Shown here in pieces: positions 24,621-34,358 of a stretch of 43,574 nucleotides of DNA. Location: assembly GCF_000265075.1 (NCBI RefSeq), contig NZ_AJYA01000003.1:1-43574 (forward strand), read 5' to 3'. Source of the DNA: Nitritalea halalkaliphila LW7. Its GTDB lineage: Bacteria; Bacteroidota; Bacteroidia; Cytophagales; Cyclobacteriaceae. Each line of letters begins with the position of its first letter. Position 1 is the stretch's first letter. Both the position numbers and the translations under genes were made by a program. A model generated the notes under the pieces. It was not told the DNA's origin. It saw only the letters and a program-made list of their open reading frames with translations, and ran no database searches.

Positions 24621-26407
24621 ATGGCAATAGAATTAGAACTGGCAGCCGCCGTCCGCGAAGCCCTAAGCGCAGTCTTTCAAATCGAGGCGAGCGCGGAGCA
24701 AGTGGCCCTCGGCCCCACCCGAAAGGAATTTGAGGGGGATTATACCTTCGTGGTCTTTCCTTTCCTGAAACAAAGCAAAAAGAGTCCGGAGCAGACGGCC
24801 ACGCTCCTTGGCGAGCACCTGGTACAAGAGAGTCCCTTGGTAGCCAATTTTAACGTGGTTAAAGGCTTTTTGAATTTGTCCCTCGCACAGGATACTTGGA
24901 CGAGCACCTTCCGCAAACTTGCGGCGGATGAGCCCAGTCCTTTTCCTGCGAATGGCCAAAAGGTAATGGTCGAGTATAGCTCGCCGAATACCAACAAGCC
25001 CCTGCACCTCGGTCACTTGCGCAATAATTTCTTGGGCTTTTCGGTGGCGAATATTCTGGAAGCTAATGGCTACACGGTCATCAAATCTAACCTGGTAAAT
25101 GATCGCGGAATCCATATTTGCAAGTCCATGGTCGCCTACAAGCGCTTTGCCGAAGGCGCACACCAGAAAGCAGTGGCCTGAAGGGAGACCATCTGGCGGG
25201 ACACTATTATGTGCGCTTCGATAAGGAGTATAAAGCTGAAATTCAGTCGCTTATAGACTCAGGTAAAACAGAGGAAGAAGCGAAAAAGCAGGCGCCGATC
25301 TTGCTCGAAGCTCAGGAGATGCTGCGCAAGTGGGAAGCTGGCGATCCGGAGACTGTGGCGCTTTGGAAGCAGATGAACGATTGGGTGTATGCCGGGTTCG
25401 AGCAGACCTATGCGACGATGGGAGTGGCCTTCGATCGCTATTATTATGAGTCAGATACCTACCTTTTGGGGAAAGATATTGTGGCCGAGGGCTTGGAAAA
25501 AGGAGTGTTTACCCAGCGTGCTGATGGCTCCGTATGGGTGGACCTGAGCGATGAGGGGCTGGATGAGAAACTGGTCCTTCGGGGTGACGGTACCTCGGTG
25601 TACATCACGCAAGATATGGGGACTTGCGACCTGAAATACCGCGATTATGGCATTGATAAGTCCGTTTATGTGGTCGGAAATGAGCAGGACTACCACTTCG
25701 ATGTCCTTTTTAAAATCATGCGTAAGCTGGGCCGTCCTTACGGAGAGGGCCTCTACCACTTGTCCTACGGCATGGTGGATTTGCCTACCGGCAAAATGAA
25801 ATCGCGGGAAGGCACGGTGGTGGATGCAGACGATCTGATGCAGGAGATGATCGAGACAGCGCGGCAGCACACAGAGGAGCTTGGAAAAATCGATGGCTTC
25901 GACGCTGAGCAGGCTGAGGAGCTGTACCGCATGCTGGGGCTGGGTGCATTAAAGTATTTTCTGCTGAAAGTAGATCCGAAAAAGCGTATGCTCTTTAACC
26001 CGCAAGAATCCATCGAGTTTCAGGGCAACACAGGGCCATTTATTCAGTATGCCCATGCTCGCATCGCCTCGATTTTGCGCAAGGCCGCACAATTAGGACT
26101 TAGCTTTGAGGCAGCGCAGTGGGAGAATCTGGCGGAAGTGCAGGAGCCCGAGCAGCGCCTTATCGGCTTGTTAAATGCTTATAAAAAACGTCTCAAGCAA
26201 GCCGGACAGGAGTACTCTCCCGCCATTATCGCGCAGTATTTATTTGATTTAGCGAAGGAATACAATCGTTTCTATGCGGAGCTGCCGATATTCAGTGAGG
26301 AGAATCCGCAGGCGCAGGCCTTCCGGGTGGCGTTATCCGCGCAGACGGCAAAAACAATTCGCGCAGGGATGCAGTTACTAGGAATAAATGTCCCTGAAAG
26401 GATGTAA
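24621..26407 (+). CDS. argS: Arginyl-tRNA synthetase, one frameshift
   Basis: A class I synthetase that charges tRNA-Arg. The N-terminal Add-1 domain covers about residues 1-110. The HIGH motif is HLGHLRNNF, preceded by VEYSSPNTNKPLH. The KMSKS motif appears as GKMKSREGTVV, and the C-terminal helical anticodon-binding domain follows from about residue 470. The frame breaks near 25157-25160: one base is missing in GGCGCACACC, joining KRFAEGA to TPESSGLKGDHLAGHYYV. Restored length is 595 residues, normal for the family. Cells need this gene, so the break is most likely a sequence error. Downstream gpx starts 5 nt after the stop. Confidence 0.93.
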
Positions 26408-26412
26408 AAACG

Positions 26413-26997
26413 ATGAAGCACTACTGGATATTATTGTTGAGCCTTTTTGCGGTAGCCTGCCAACCCGGCGGTGCTTCCGAACAAAACACTGCTGTGGAGC
26501 AAGCCTCCCTGATCACGATGAACATGGAAAAAACGATTTACGATTTTACGCTGAATGACATCGACGGGAAGTCGGTGAGTCTCGCAGATTTTAAGGGCCA
26601 AAAACTGCTTTTGGTGAATGTAGCGTCGAAATGTGGGTACACCCCGCAGTATGAAGATCTGCAAAATCTCCACGAGCAGTACGGCGATAAGGTGACTATT
26701 TTGGCCTTCCCGGCGAATAATTTCGGCGGACAGGAACCGGGCACCAATGAGGAAATCAAGCAATTCTGTGCCACCAATTATGGTGTGGGCTTTCAGCTCT
26801 TCGATAAAATTTCTGTGAAAGGCGCAGACAAGCACCCCCTGTACCGCTGGTTATCTGATAAAAACATGAACGGCTGGAACAATCAAGAGCCCACATGGAA
26901 CTTTTGCAAATATTTGGTAGATGAAGAAGGCTCTTTAGTGAAATTCTTCCCTTCTTCTGTGAATCCGATGGACGAGGAAATCATCGGTTTACTCTAA
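26413..26997 (+). CDS. Lipoprotein glutathione peroxidase-family thiol peroxidase
   Basis: A 194-residue peroxidase of the thioredoxin fold. The first 16 residues form a lipoprotein signal with cysteine 16 in FAVACQPGG, so it works in the envelope. The catalytic cysteine is C74 in NVASKCGYTPQ, with glutamine 107 in FPANNFGGQEPG and tryptophan 162 in PTWNFCKYL. It has cysteine rather than selenocysteine. Such bacterial enzymes usually take electrons from thioredoxin, not glutathione. It begins 5 nt after argS and ends with a strong terminator, so argS-gpx may be one transcript. Confidence 0.92.
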   Translation: MKHYWILLLSLFAVACQPGGASEQNTAVEQASLITMNMEKTIYDFTLNDIDGKSVSLADFKGQKLLLVNVASKCGYTPQYEDLQNLHEQYGDKVTILAFPANNFGGQEPGTNEEIKQFCATNYGVGFQLFDKISVKGADKHPLYRWLSDKNMNGWNNQEPTWNFCKYLVDEEGSLVKFFPSSVNPMDEEIIGLL

Positions 26998-27013
26998 ATT
27001 ACGCAGTTTATAT

Positions 27014-27050
27014 AAAAAACCTGCTCTTCTTTTTGATTAGCAGGTTTTTT
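27014..27050 (+). terminator. Terminator after the glutathione peroxidase gene
   Basis: A 12-bp stem AAAAAACCTGCT/AGCAGGTTTTTT (27014-27025 with 27039-27050), whose 3' arm ends in six T and continues ATTTATTTT. It is 17 nt after the stop codon and separates this gene from menA. Confidence 0.9.
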
Positions 27051-27076
27051 ATTTATTTTCGACGAAATAAATTTTA

Positions 27077-27997
27077 GTGAAAACGGCCTTTACTTCGAAA
27101 AAGCAGGCTTGGCTCCATGCTTTACGCTTGCGTACACTCCCTTTAGCCCTTTCCAGCATCCTTTTGGGCTCTATTTTTGCACATCAGGAAGACCAGTTTC
27201 AGGGCATCCTCTTCCTATTGGCCGCCCTCACCACGATTTTCTTACAAATATTATCGAATCTCGCGAATGATTATGGGGACACCGTCCATGGTGCCGACAG
27301 CGCTTCGCGCAAAGGTCCTGTTCGGGCCGTACAGTCCGGTTTGATTACACTCCCGGCGATGAAAAGGGCCATGTATCTGTTCGCTGGGCTTTCGCTGCTA
27401 ACAGGCCTAAGCCTGATCTTTCTGGCCTTGCCTGATTTAAAACAACTGTTTCTTTTTTTCGGGCTGGGCCTACTGGCCATCTATGCGGCCATCACCTACA
27501 CTTCGGGGAAAAATCCGTATGGCTATATCGGCTTGGGAGATCTATCGGTCTTCGTGTTCTTCGGCCTGCTGGGTGTAGGGGGCACCTACTTTCTGTACAC
27601 GGGGACGCTCAACTGGTCCATTTTATTACCTGCTACTAGTTTAGGGTTTTTTAGTACGGCGGTTTTAAATATTAATAATATTCGCGATATTGAATCCGAT
27701 GAGCAGGCGGGGAAGCGCTCCATCCCAGTGCGTATCGGCAGGAGAAATGCCGTTATCTACAACTGGGTGCTGATTGTCGGTGGAAACATGGCCTTACTTT
27801 TGTACGTGTTTATTAGTGAACAGTACATGCTTCTGGCCGCGTGGGGGACGCTACCGGTGATGGTCAGCGTGGGACGAGGGGTGCAGCGCGAGCATGAGCC
27901 TGCTTTACTAGACCCGTATTTAAAGAAGATGGCGCTGAGCACGCTCTTTTGGGTGGTGCTTTTAGGAGCTGGCTACCTGGTCGATCGCATGGGCTAA
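27077..27997 (+). CDS. menA: 1,4-Dihydroxy-2-naphthoate polyprenyltransferase (MenA)
   Basis: A membrane prenyltransferase of the UbiA fold that attaches the isoprenoid chain to 1,4-dihydroxy-2-naphthoate to make demethylmenaquinone. It is 306 residues long with eight or nine hydrophobic helices. The first aspartate-rich motif is NLANDYGDTVHGAD and the second is NIRDIESDEQAGKRS, with ARAVQSG-like PVRAVQSG after the first. The start is GTG at 27077, giving the usual MenA N-terminus (WLHALRLRTLPLALSSI). Together with menC it shows that this organism makes menaquinone. Confidence 0.92.
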   Translation: MKTAFTSKKQAWLHALRLRTLPLALSSILLGSIFAHQEDQFQGILFLLAALTTIFLQILSNLANDYGDTVHGADSASRKGPVRAVQSGLITLPAMKRAMYLFAGLSLLTGLSLIFLALPDLKQLFLFFGLGLLAIYAAITYTSGKNPYGYIGLGDLSVFVFFGLLGVGGTYFLYTGTLNWSILLPATSLGFFSTAVLNINNIRDIESDEQAGKRSIPVRIGRRNAVIYNWVLIVGGNMALLLYVFISEQYMLLAAWGTLPVMVSVGRGVQREHEPALLDPYLKKMALSTLFWVVLLGAGYLVDRMG

Positions 27998-28066
27998 ACC
28001 TTTGCCGGTAGGCAAAAACCCCGAATAGCAGACATAAAATTGAACCAAACACAACATGATACCACT

Positions 28067-28921
28067 ATGAAAACATTACTTGTTCCTTTTGATTTTTCCG
28101 AAACAGCCACTTTTGCCTTGGATTTTGCGCTAGAACTGGCCGAAAAATCGGGTGCTGCGCTGCATGTCCTGCATGTGGTAGAAGTGCCTGCCAACTATAC
28201 CTTAAACACCATGGGGGGTGGGGTGGACCCGAATGCCTCCGAGATGGAGCAAGTGTATTTCGTCGAATTAGTAGAGAAGCGGAAAAAAGATTTGGCCGAA
28301 TTAAGTGCCAAGTATGCAGATAAATCCTTTGCGTTTGTGACCAAGTTGCAGCTAGGAAGTCCATTTTCAGGCATTTCAAAGGAAATAGCCGAAGTGGAAG
28401 CGGACATGGTTATCATGGGCTCACGCGGCAGTAGTGGGCTGGAGGAGCTCTTAATCGGCTCGAACACAGAAAAAGTGGTGCGCTATGCTAAGTGTCCTGT
28501 GCTGACGATCAAAGGGCCAACAGCGCTTGATAGTTTGAAAAAGATCGTGTATGCGTCCGATTTCACAGCCAAGAAAGACGCCGTTATCGGTCAGCTGGTG
28601 GACCTACAGCAGACGCTTGGGGCGGAACTCTACCTAGTGAAAGTAAATACACCGAGTGCTTTCGAGAGCAGCAGGACCTCATTCGAGAAAATCGAGGCAT
28701 TCATCGAGCAGCACGAAATTCAGCATGTAACCGCAGAAATTTACAACAGTCCCTCGGAGGAAGAGGGCATCGTGGACTATGCACAGGACATCGACGCGGA
28801 TCTGATCGCTTTAGGCACGCATGGGCGTACAGGCTTCCTGCACCTCTTAAGCGGTAGCATCGCAGAGGACGTGGTAAACAGTGCGAAGCGTCCGGTGTGG
28901 ACGATGAAGATACAGAAGTAA
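28067..28921 (+). CDS. Tandem UspA universal stress protein
   Basis: A 284-residue cytoplasmic protein with two Usp domains. I choose ATG 28067 (MKTLLVPFDFSETATFAL), the normal start, over the TTG at 28040. Domain 1 ends with GSRGSSGLEELLIGSNTEK and domain 2 with GTHGRTGFLHLLSGSIAED; both carry the GxxG(9x)G(S/T) ATP-binding pattern. The second domain has the consensus form. Universal stress proteins aid survival in starvation and other stress; the target is not known. It is the first of a run of close plus-strand genes (10 nt to the next). Confidence 0.9.
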   Translation: MKTLLVPFDFSETATFALDFALELAEKSGAALHVLHVVEVPANYTLNTMGGGVDPNASEMEQVYFVELVEKRKKDLAELSAKYADKSFAFVTKLQLGSPFSGISKEIAEVEADMVIMGSRGSSGLEELLIGSNTEKVVRYAKCPVLTIKGPTALDSLKKIVYASDFTAKKDAVIGQLVDLQQTLGAELYLVKVNTPSAFESSRTSFEKIEAFIEQHEIQHVTAEIYNSPSEEEGIVDYAQDIDADLIALGTHGRTGFLHLLSGSIAEDVVNSAKRPVWTMKIQK

Positions 28922-28931
28922 ACCCCTGATT

Positions 28932-29288
28932 ATGGCGAAAAAAAAGACGAACGATTGGAAAAAGCGGGAGGGTGTGGTGTATAGTACGGACTCCAGCTTT
29001 TCCTTTCAGGAGGCATCAGAAGAAGATACAGCAGAGCTGGCACCCGCTCAGCAGCAGTTACGCATTTGGCTGGACACGAAAAGCCGTGCTGGAAAAGCAG
29101 TTACCGTCGTGAAGGGCTTCGTAGGGCATGAGCTGGCGCTCAAAATGCTAGCAAAAGAGCTCAAAACCGCATGTGGCGTAGGAGGAAGCACGAAAGACGG
29201 TGAAATTCTCATTCAGGGAGATCACCGCGAAAAGGTCTTGAAGGTGTTAGTGGACGCCGGCTATAAAGCCAAAAAAGCGGGCGGTTAA
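28932..29288 (+). CDS. SUI1/eIF1-like translation factor (YciH family)
   Basis: A 118-residue protein with the SUI1 domain at residues about 40-115: VTVVKGFVGHELALKMLAKE, then LKTACGVGGSTKDGEILIQGDH. This family resembles eukaryotic initiation factor 1; bacterial YciH can affect start-site fidelity. The first 25 residues are basic and likely unstructured. It lies 10 nt after the Usp gene and 9 nt before the esterase, an operon-like array. Confidence 0.9.
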   Translation: MAKKKTNDWKKREGVVYSTDSSFSFQEASEEDTAELAPAQQQLRIWLDTKSRAGKAVTVVKGFVGHELALKMLAKELKTACGVGGSTKDGEILIQGDHREKVLKVLVDAGYKAKKAGG

Positions 29289-29297
29289 GCGGGGGAG

Positions 29298-30015
29298 ATG
29301 CTGTTTTATCAATTGGGTTTTTATCTTTTTTTTATTGGGGCTATTGCCTGTTCTGTGGCCGCTACGTCGTCAGGGTGAGGCGCTGCGCAAGCGTGTGCTG
29401 CGGCTGAAGCCTCAGTCAGAACAGCTGGTGTTGCCTGGAAAGGATTGGCGCCGTGTTTTGGTTATAGGAGAGTCCACTGCTGCGGGCGTGGGGGCGAGTA
29501 GTGCGGAAACGACCTTTGCAGCTTGTCTGCACCGTGCCTTAGACACAGGGTATGGCGTGGTCAATGTCGGTAAAAATGGCTTGCGCGCGGTTGGATTGCC
29601 AACTTTATATGCGAAGCATCGCTTAGAGGAAGAGCGCTTCACGGCTATCGTTCTGCTGATCGGTGCTAATGATTGTTTTCGTCTGAGCTCCCCGCAGCGT
29701 TATTATATCCACATGATGGAGTTTATGCAGCAGCTGCGTGCAGCACATCCGCAAACACCTATTTTATTATTGGATTTGCCTCCTGTGCACCTTTTTCCCG
29801 CGCTCGCTGGTGTGCTTGCTAGGGTGATGCGTGTGCAGCGCGGTCTTTTAAGGGCCACCACGCTGAAGCTACTCCGGTTTTTGCCGCAGGCGCGGTTCAT
29901 TCCTTATCCCGAGGCCTTTCCGCCAGATTTTTTCGCTAGTGATGGGGTGCATCCTTCCGATGCGGGTTATGCGGCCATGGCCCAAGTCTGTGCCAAGCAG
30001 ATTAAGGCGCTTTAA
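29298..30015 (+). CDS. SGNH/GDSL-family esterase, membrane-anchored, one frameshift
   Basis: An SGNH hydrolase. Block I is VIGESTAAGVG with the nucleophile serine, the oxyanion block is LLIGANDCF, and the last block is SDGVHPSDAGY with Asp and His. The best start is ATG 29298, after GGGGGAG, giving a hydrophobic N-terminus (MLFYQLGFYLF) that is in another frame. Removing one T from the T8 run at about 29324-29331 joins it to LGLLPVLWPLRRQGEALRKR, and a 238-residue protein results. This is the only indel I see here that is an insertion. Substrate is unknown; relatives deacylate lipids or polysaccharides. Confidence 0.85.
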
Positions 30016-30088
30016 TAAATTAATAAAGTAGTGGAAGCAGGGGTTAGATAATGCAGCGGTTAGCCTATGGCGAAAGGAGAGAAAAAAG

Positions 30089-30118
30089 AAAAGGGTAACA
30101 CAATATGCTTACCCTTTT
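30089..30118 (+). terminator. Hairpin after the esterase gene, possible terminator
   Basis: A 10-bp stem AAAAGGGTAA/TTACCCTTTT (30089-30098 with 30109-30118) with a 10-base loop. The T-run is part of the 3' arm and is then followed by GCC, so it is weaker than a canonical terminator. The other bases of 30016-30269 hold nothing I recognise. Confidence 0.5.
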
Positions 30119-30269
30119 GCCATAAAAATTGAACCACAAACTAAACCTTTATATTCAAGACTCTTGCATCTTTATATAAATGTACAGGGATAAACGAAGT
30201 CTTCCTTTTGATTGGATTTCTTTAACTGTAAAAAAAATCAAGGGAAAAGAAAAAATAGTTTTAAGTTGA

Positions 30270-30851
30270 CTGAAAATCAATAAAATAAATTTAGCAAAAA
30301 TCATCAGTTTTCTAGGTCACCCCTTACTTTATGGCTGGCTGTATGCCTGGGTGATGGCGCAGGCGACCTTAGGGGAGTCCGAGGCGCGGGCGGTACTCCT
30401 AGGGGTTAGTTTTGGAATCGTGCTGCCCATTTTTTTACATAATGGCTATAAGGTGTGGAGGGGGAGTTACACGAATTTTGATGTTTCGAACCAGCAGCAG
30501 CGTCGGGCATTTTATCCTTTCGTGTTGGGCTTATTTGGTGTGCTCTTGGTGCTTTTTTTTGTTTTGGGGCTCAGCCCCAAAGTGCTGGTCAATACCTCGC
30601 TATTTACGGCCATGTTAGTCGTGTTCGCGGGGGTAAATGTTCGGCTGAAGGCCTCTTTACATATGGGTGCCTGTTGTTATTTTGCCTGTGGCATCGCCTC
30701 GGTGTATCCCATTTTAGGCTTGGGTTTATATAGTGCTGGTATTGGGGTAGCTTGGTCACGGCTGGCGCTGGGTCTGCATAGTAGGGCGGAAGTGCAGGTG
30801 GGCATGCTGGTCGGGACAGTTTTCGGCCTACTTTCTTTAGCCTTGGTGTAA
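30270..30851 (+). CDS. PAP2-like integral membrane protein, start unclear
   Basis: A hydrophobic protein with about six helices. The frame is open from 30270 after a TGA, and the segment LAKIISFLGHPLLYGWLYAW before the first usable GTG (30351) matches the N-terminus of Bacteroidota PAP2-like membrane proteins ('...Hpll.P...'). Toward the end, KASLHMGACC and WSRLALGLHSRAEVQVGMLVG recall the PAP2 histidine motifs (SLH-like; R.xxxxH..xEV..G). Whether the phosphatase site is active is doubtful, because the usual KxxxxxxRP motif is not seen. No ATG/GTG/TTG lies before the first helix; the start may be changed by an error. Confidence 0.6.
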   Translation: MKINKINLAKIISFLGHPLLYGWLYAWVMAQATLGESEARAVLLGVSFGIVLPIFLHNGYKVWRGSYTNFDVSNQQQRRAFYPFVLGLFGVLLVLFFVLGLSPKVLVNTSLFTAMLVVFAGVNVRLKASLHMGACCYFACGIASVYPILGLGLYSAGIGVAWSRLALGLHSRAEVQVGMLVGTVFGLLSLALV

Positions 30852-31006
30852 AAAAGGGCCTTATATCCATGAATTATTCGGCTGAGTGGGTTTGGTTGGA
30901 TGTAGAAGCGGTTAAATTTGTAACACTATGAACAGCGGATTAGTCTTTTTCTTTTCATCCACCCCCTTAAGCAGCACTGCGCATGCTTCTGTTCATGTTT
31001 GGCATC

Positions 31007-31068
31007 ATTCCTCCTAAGGAGGAATTATTTTTACATATCGCCCCACGGTGGTTTTTGGCACATGTGCC
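31007..31068 (+). promoter_or_regulatory. Two palindromes before the histidine genes
   Basis: ATTCCTCC-TA-AGGAGGAAT-like palindrome at 31007-31025 is followed by TATTTTT and could act as a terminator or attenuator. A perfect 12-base palindrome, GGCACATGTGCC, lies at 31057-31068, 56 nt before hisG, as an operator candidate. There is no leader peptide with a run of histidine codons, so classic enteric his attenuation is not supported. Confidence 0.35.
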
Positions 31069-31123
31069 CACACCCCGATTCATTAAAAGAAATTCAAGCT
31101 TTTACATCCAATTCATATTCTAG

Positions 31124-31984
31124 ATGAACCAAGTTATTCGTATAGCCGTCCAAAAAAGCGGTCGTTTAAGTGAAGATTCGCTCAAGTTAATAAAAGAATG
31201 CGGTATCAAGTTTTACAATGGTACTGGAAAACTGAAATCTACTTCCACGAACTTTCCCATAGAGTTTTTATACCTGCGCGATGATGATATCCCCGGTTAT
31301 GTGGCCGATGGGGTGGCAGATTTAGGCATTGTGGGCCAAAATGAGTTGGTGGAGAAGGACAAGGAGGTGCAGGTGATCAAGCCTCTCGGTTTTTCGAAGT
31401 GTCGCCTGTCGCTGGCCATTCCGAAAGGGGAGAGCTACGAGGGTTTGAGCTATTTTCAGGGCAAGCGTATCGCTACTTCCTATCCCAAAATTTTAGGCGA
31501 TTTTTTACGGGACGCGGGCATTCAGGCGGAAATTCATGAGATTTCAGGCTCGGTGGAAATTGCGCCAAGCATCGGTTTAGCGGCGGGGATCTGCGACATC
31601 GTCAGTTCAGGATCTACGCTGATGATGAATGGCCTAAAAGAAGTGGCGGAGATTTTCAAGTCTGAGGCGGTGCTGATCGCACATCCAGATCTGTCTGCCG
31701 AGAAGCAAGAGACGGTGGAGAAGCTGCTTTTCCGTATGAATGCGGTGCAGACGGGCAAAAACAACAAGTACGTGCTGCTGAATGCGCCGAACGAAAATTT
31801 AGAAAAGATTACAAGCCTGCTGCCGGGGATGCGAAGCCCGACGATTTTGCCATTAGCGGAGGCAGGTTGGTCCTCGGTGCATTCGGTGATCAACGAAGAG
31901 ACCTTTTGGGATAAAATAGAAGACCTGCGTGCGGCGGGCGCTGAGGGCATCCTCGTGGTGCCGATAGAAAAAATGATCGTATAA
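31124..31984 (+). CDS. hisG: ATP phosphoribosyltransferase (HisG, long form)
   Basis: First enzyme of histidine synthesis; it condenses ATP with PRPP. At 286 residues this is the long form, with a C-terminal regulatory domain (about residues 215-286) that allows feedback inhibition by histidine without HisZ. Motifs are RIAVQKSGRLSEDSL at the start, DLGIVGQNELVE, KRIATSYPKILGDFL, and the PRPP-binding DIVSSGSTLMMNGL. The start ATG is clear. It is the first gene of the hisG-D-C-B run and is followed after 19 nt by hisD. Confidence 0.95.
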   Translation: MNQVIRIAVQKSGRLSEDSLKLIKECGIKFYNGTGKLKSTSTNFPIEFLYLRDDDIPGYVADGVADLGIVGQNELVEKDKEVQVIKPLGFSKCRLSLAIPKGESYEGLSYFQGKRIATSYPKILGDFLRDAGIQAEIHEISGSVEIAPSIGLAAGICDIVSSGSTLMMNGLKEVAEIFKSEAVLIAHPDLSAEKQETVEKLLFRMNAVQTGKNNKYVLLNAPNENLEKITSLLPGMRSPTILPLAEAGWSSVHSVINEETFWDKIEDLRAAGAEGILVVPIEKMIV

Positions 31985-32003
31985 GACCTTTAGTTCTTTA
32001 TTT

Positions 32004-33291
32004 ATGAAAATATTCATTCACCCGGCCCGGAAAGAGTGGGGAAAGCTGCTGGCAAGACCGGTACAGAAAACGAAAGACATCGAAAAGGTCGTGAAGCCTA
32101 TCTTTAAGAAGGTAAAGCGACAGGGGGATAAAGCGCTGATCAAGTTGGCTTTAGAATACGACCATGTGGCCATAGAGGAGCTGCTGGTGCGCCTGAGGAG
32201 TTCGCAGAGGCACAGGGACAGGTGCCGGAGGCGTTACAGGAGGCGATTCGCACCGCAAAGGCCAATATAGAGGCCTTCCATGCGGCGCAGGTGCAGGCTC
32301 CGCTGGAGTTAGAGGTGCTGCCGGGTGTGCACTGTTCGCGTCGTTCGGTGCCGATTCAGCGTGTAGGGCTTTATGTGCCAGGGGGTACGCTCCCTTATTT
32401 TCTACGGTGTTAATGTTGGCCGTTCCGGCCAAATTAGCCGGCTGCCGAGAAGTGGTGATTTGTACGCCTCCCAACAAGGAAGGAAAGGTACATCCTGCCA
32501 TTTTGTTTACGGCGGCACTGATCGGAGTAGATAAAGTGGTCAAGGCGGGTGGTGCTCAAGCGGTGGCGGCCATGACCTATGGCACGGAAAGTGTCCCGCA
32601 GGTGGATAAGATTTTCGGGCCTGGCAATCAATATGTAACGGCTGCTAAGCAGCTGGCTACGCAAAAAGGGGTGGCCATCGACATGCCGGCAGGCCCTTCA
32701 GAGGTGCTCGTGTATGCGGATGAAAGTGCGGAGCCTGCTTTTGTGGCGGCTGATCTGCTTTCTCAAGCGGAGCATGGCATCGACAGCCAGGTGGTGCTGG
32801 TAGCTTCTTCAGAGAAAGTGACACAGCGTATTTTAAAGGAAGTGGAGCGTCAGCTACAAAAGCTTTCGCGTAAGGAAATTGCGCGTTTAGCGCTGGAAAA
32901 TTCTGTGGCCATCGTGATGCCAAATCCGGATAAGGCGCTGGATCTGATTAATTTTTATGCGCCGGAGCACCTGATTATTTGTGTGGCACATGAAGAAGAG
33001 GCAGTGGCAGGAATCGTGAATGCGGGTTCTGTCTTTATCGGAAATTACACGCCGGAGTCTGCGGGAGATTATGCTTCTGGTACCAATCATACGCTGCCTA
33101 CCTACGGCTATGCACGTAATTATAGTGGGGTTTCTTTAGATAGTTTTGTAAAGAAAATCACCTATCAGAAAATCACAGCGGAGGGAATTCAAATCTTAGG
33201 ACCCACTGTGGAAATCATGGCGGAACATGAGCTGCTGGAGGCGCACAAAAATGCGGTGACGGTACGCTTAAAAAGTTTGAAAGACAAGTGA
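32004..33291 (+). CDS. hisD: Histidinol dehydrogenase (HisD), two frameshifts
   Basis: It catalyses the last two oxidations from histidinol to histidine. The N-terminus MKIFIHPARKEWGKLLARP runs to LLV, where a missing G near 32187 restores APEEFAEAQGQVPEAL. A second missing G near 32389 restores [23 protein letters not shown]. With both, the protein is 429 residues, the family length. Zinc and active-site regions are visible: KIFGPGNQYVTAAK, DMPAGPSEVLV, LLSQAEHGIDSQ, EHLIICVAHEEE, and SAGDYASGTNHTLPT. The last codon TGA overlaps the ATG of hisC by one base. Two breaks of the same kind in one needed gene support error rather than decay. Confidence 0.93.
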
Positions 33292-34358
33292 TGGAGGTTA
33301 CAGCGCTATTAAGACCACACATCGCGAAGCTGAGTCCCTATAGCTCGGCACGTGATGAGTATTCAGGAAAGGAAGGGATTTTTCTGGATGCTAATGAGAA
33401 CCCTTTTGGAGACTGGGTGGACGGCAAGTATCATCGCTATCCAGATCCGTATCAGCAGGCGATTAAGGAGAAGCTAAGCGCCCTAAAAGGGATTCCTGCG
33501 CAACGGATTTTCTTAGGAAATGGCAGTGATGAGGCTATCGATCTTTTGATTCGCGCCTTTTGTGAGCCGAACCGTGACGAGGTGCTGCTGTTACCGCCTA
33601 CCTACGGCATGTACGAGGTGAGCGCAGGGATAAATGCAGTAGGAATTCGCCGTGTGCCATTAACGTCTGATTTTCAGCCTGACGTGGCTGCAATTCAAGC
33701 GGCGGTGCGTCCAGAAACGAAAATGCTATTCCTTTGCTCGCCTAATAATCCTTCCGGGAATAAAATGGAACGCAGTGCACTACGCCAATTGATTAGGGAG
33801 TTCCCTGGAATTGTAGTGGTGGATGAGGCGTATATCGACTTTTCTGATGAACCGAGCTTTATTACTGAGCTGGATGATTTCCCAAATTTAGTGGTTATTC
33901 AGACCTTTTCGAAGGCTTGGGGATTAGCCAACTTACGTGTGGGTATGGCCTTTTCTTCTGAGGCACTCATTCGCGTGCTCAACTTAATCAAGCCTCCTTA
34001 TAACATCAGCGGGCTGACGCAGGAAAAGGTTTTACAAGCCTTAGAACAGGCAGAACAGCTGGATGGGCATGTGAAGTCACTTTTAGCGGAGCGTGCCTTC
34101 TTGGAGAAAGCCTTGGAACGCTCTGAGTTTGTGGAAAAGGTGTTTCCTAGTCATGCCAATTTTATATTATGTAAGCTCCCCCACGCGAGGGCTGTGTATG
34201 AAGGGCTGTTGAAGCAATTCATCATCGTACGGGATCGCTCGAAGGTACTTCTTTGTGCGGATTGTTTACGGATTTCCGTAGGAACACGAGAAGAAAATGA
34301 AGCGTTTTTAGCCGCTTTCGAGCAAGTGGCGGGCACATTAGCAGCAGAGAAATTATGA
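33291..34358 (+). CDS. hisC: Histidinol-phosphate aminotransferase (HisC)
   Basis: A PLP-dependent aminotransferase that makes histidinol phosphate from imidazole-acetol phosphate. It starts at ATG 33291, overlapping the hisD stop, a sign of translational coupling; a GTG one codon upstream is also possible. Motifs are [51 protein letters not shown], and the PLP lysine in [14 protein letters not shown]. The late [14 protein letters not shown] carries the substrate-binding arginine. Its length of about 355 residues is normal and the frame is intact. It overlaps hisB by 4 nt (ATGA). Confidence 0.95.
   Translation: MEVTALLRPHIAKLSPYSSARDEYSGKEGIFLDANENPFGDWVDGKYHRYPDPYQQAIKEKLSALKGIPAQRIFLGNGSDEAIDLLIRAFCEPNRDEVLLLPPTYGMYEVSAGINAVGIRRVPLTSDFQPDVAAIQAAVRPETKMLFLCSPNNPSGNKMERSALRQLIREFPGIVVVDEAYIDFSDEPSFITELDDFPNLVVIQTFSKAWGLANLRVGMAFSSEALIRVLNLIKPPYNISGLTQEKVLQALEQAEQLDGHVKSLLAERAFLEKALERSEFVEKVFPSHANFILCKLPHARAVYEGLLKQFIIVRDRSKVLLCADCLRISVGTREENEAFLAAFEQVAGTLAAEKL

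Noticed and set aside
30961..31123. Histidine attenuator with a leader peptide before hisG
   Set aside because: No short frame with a run of His codons is present.
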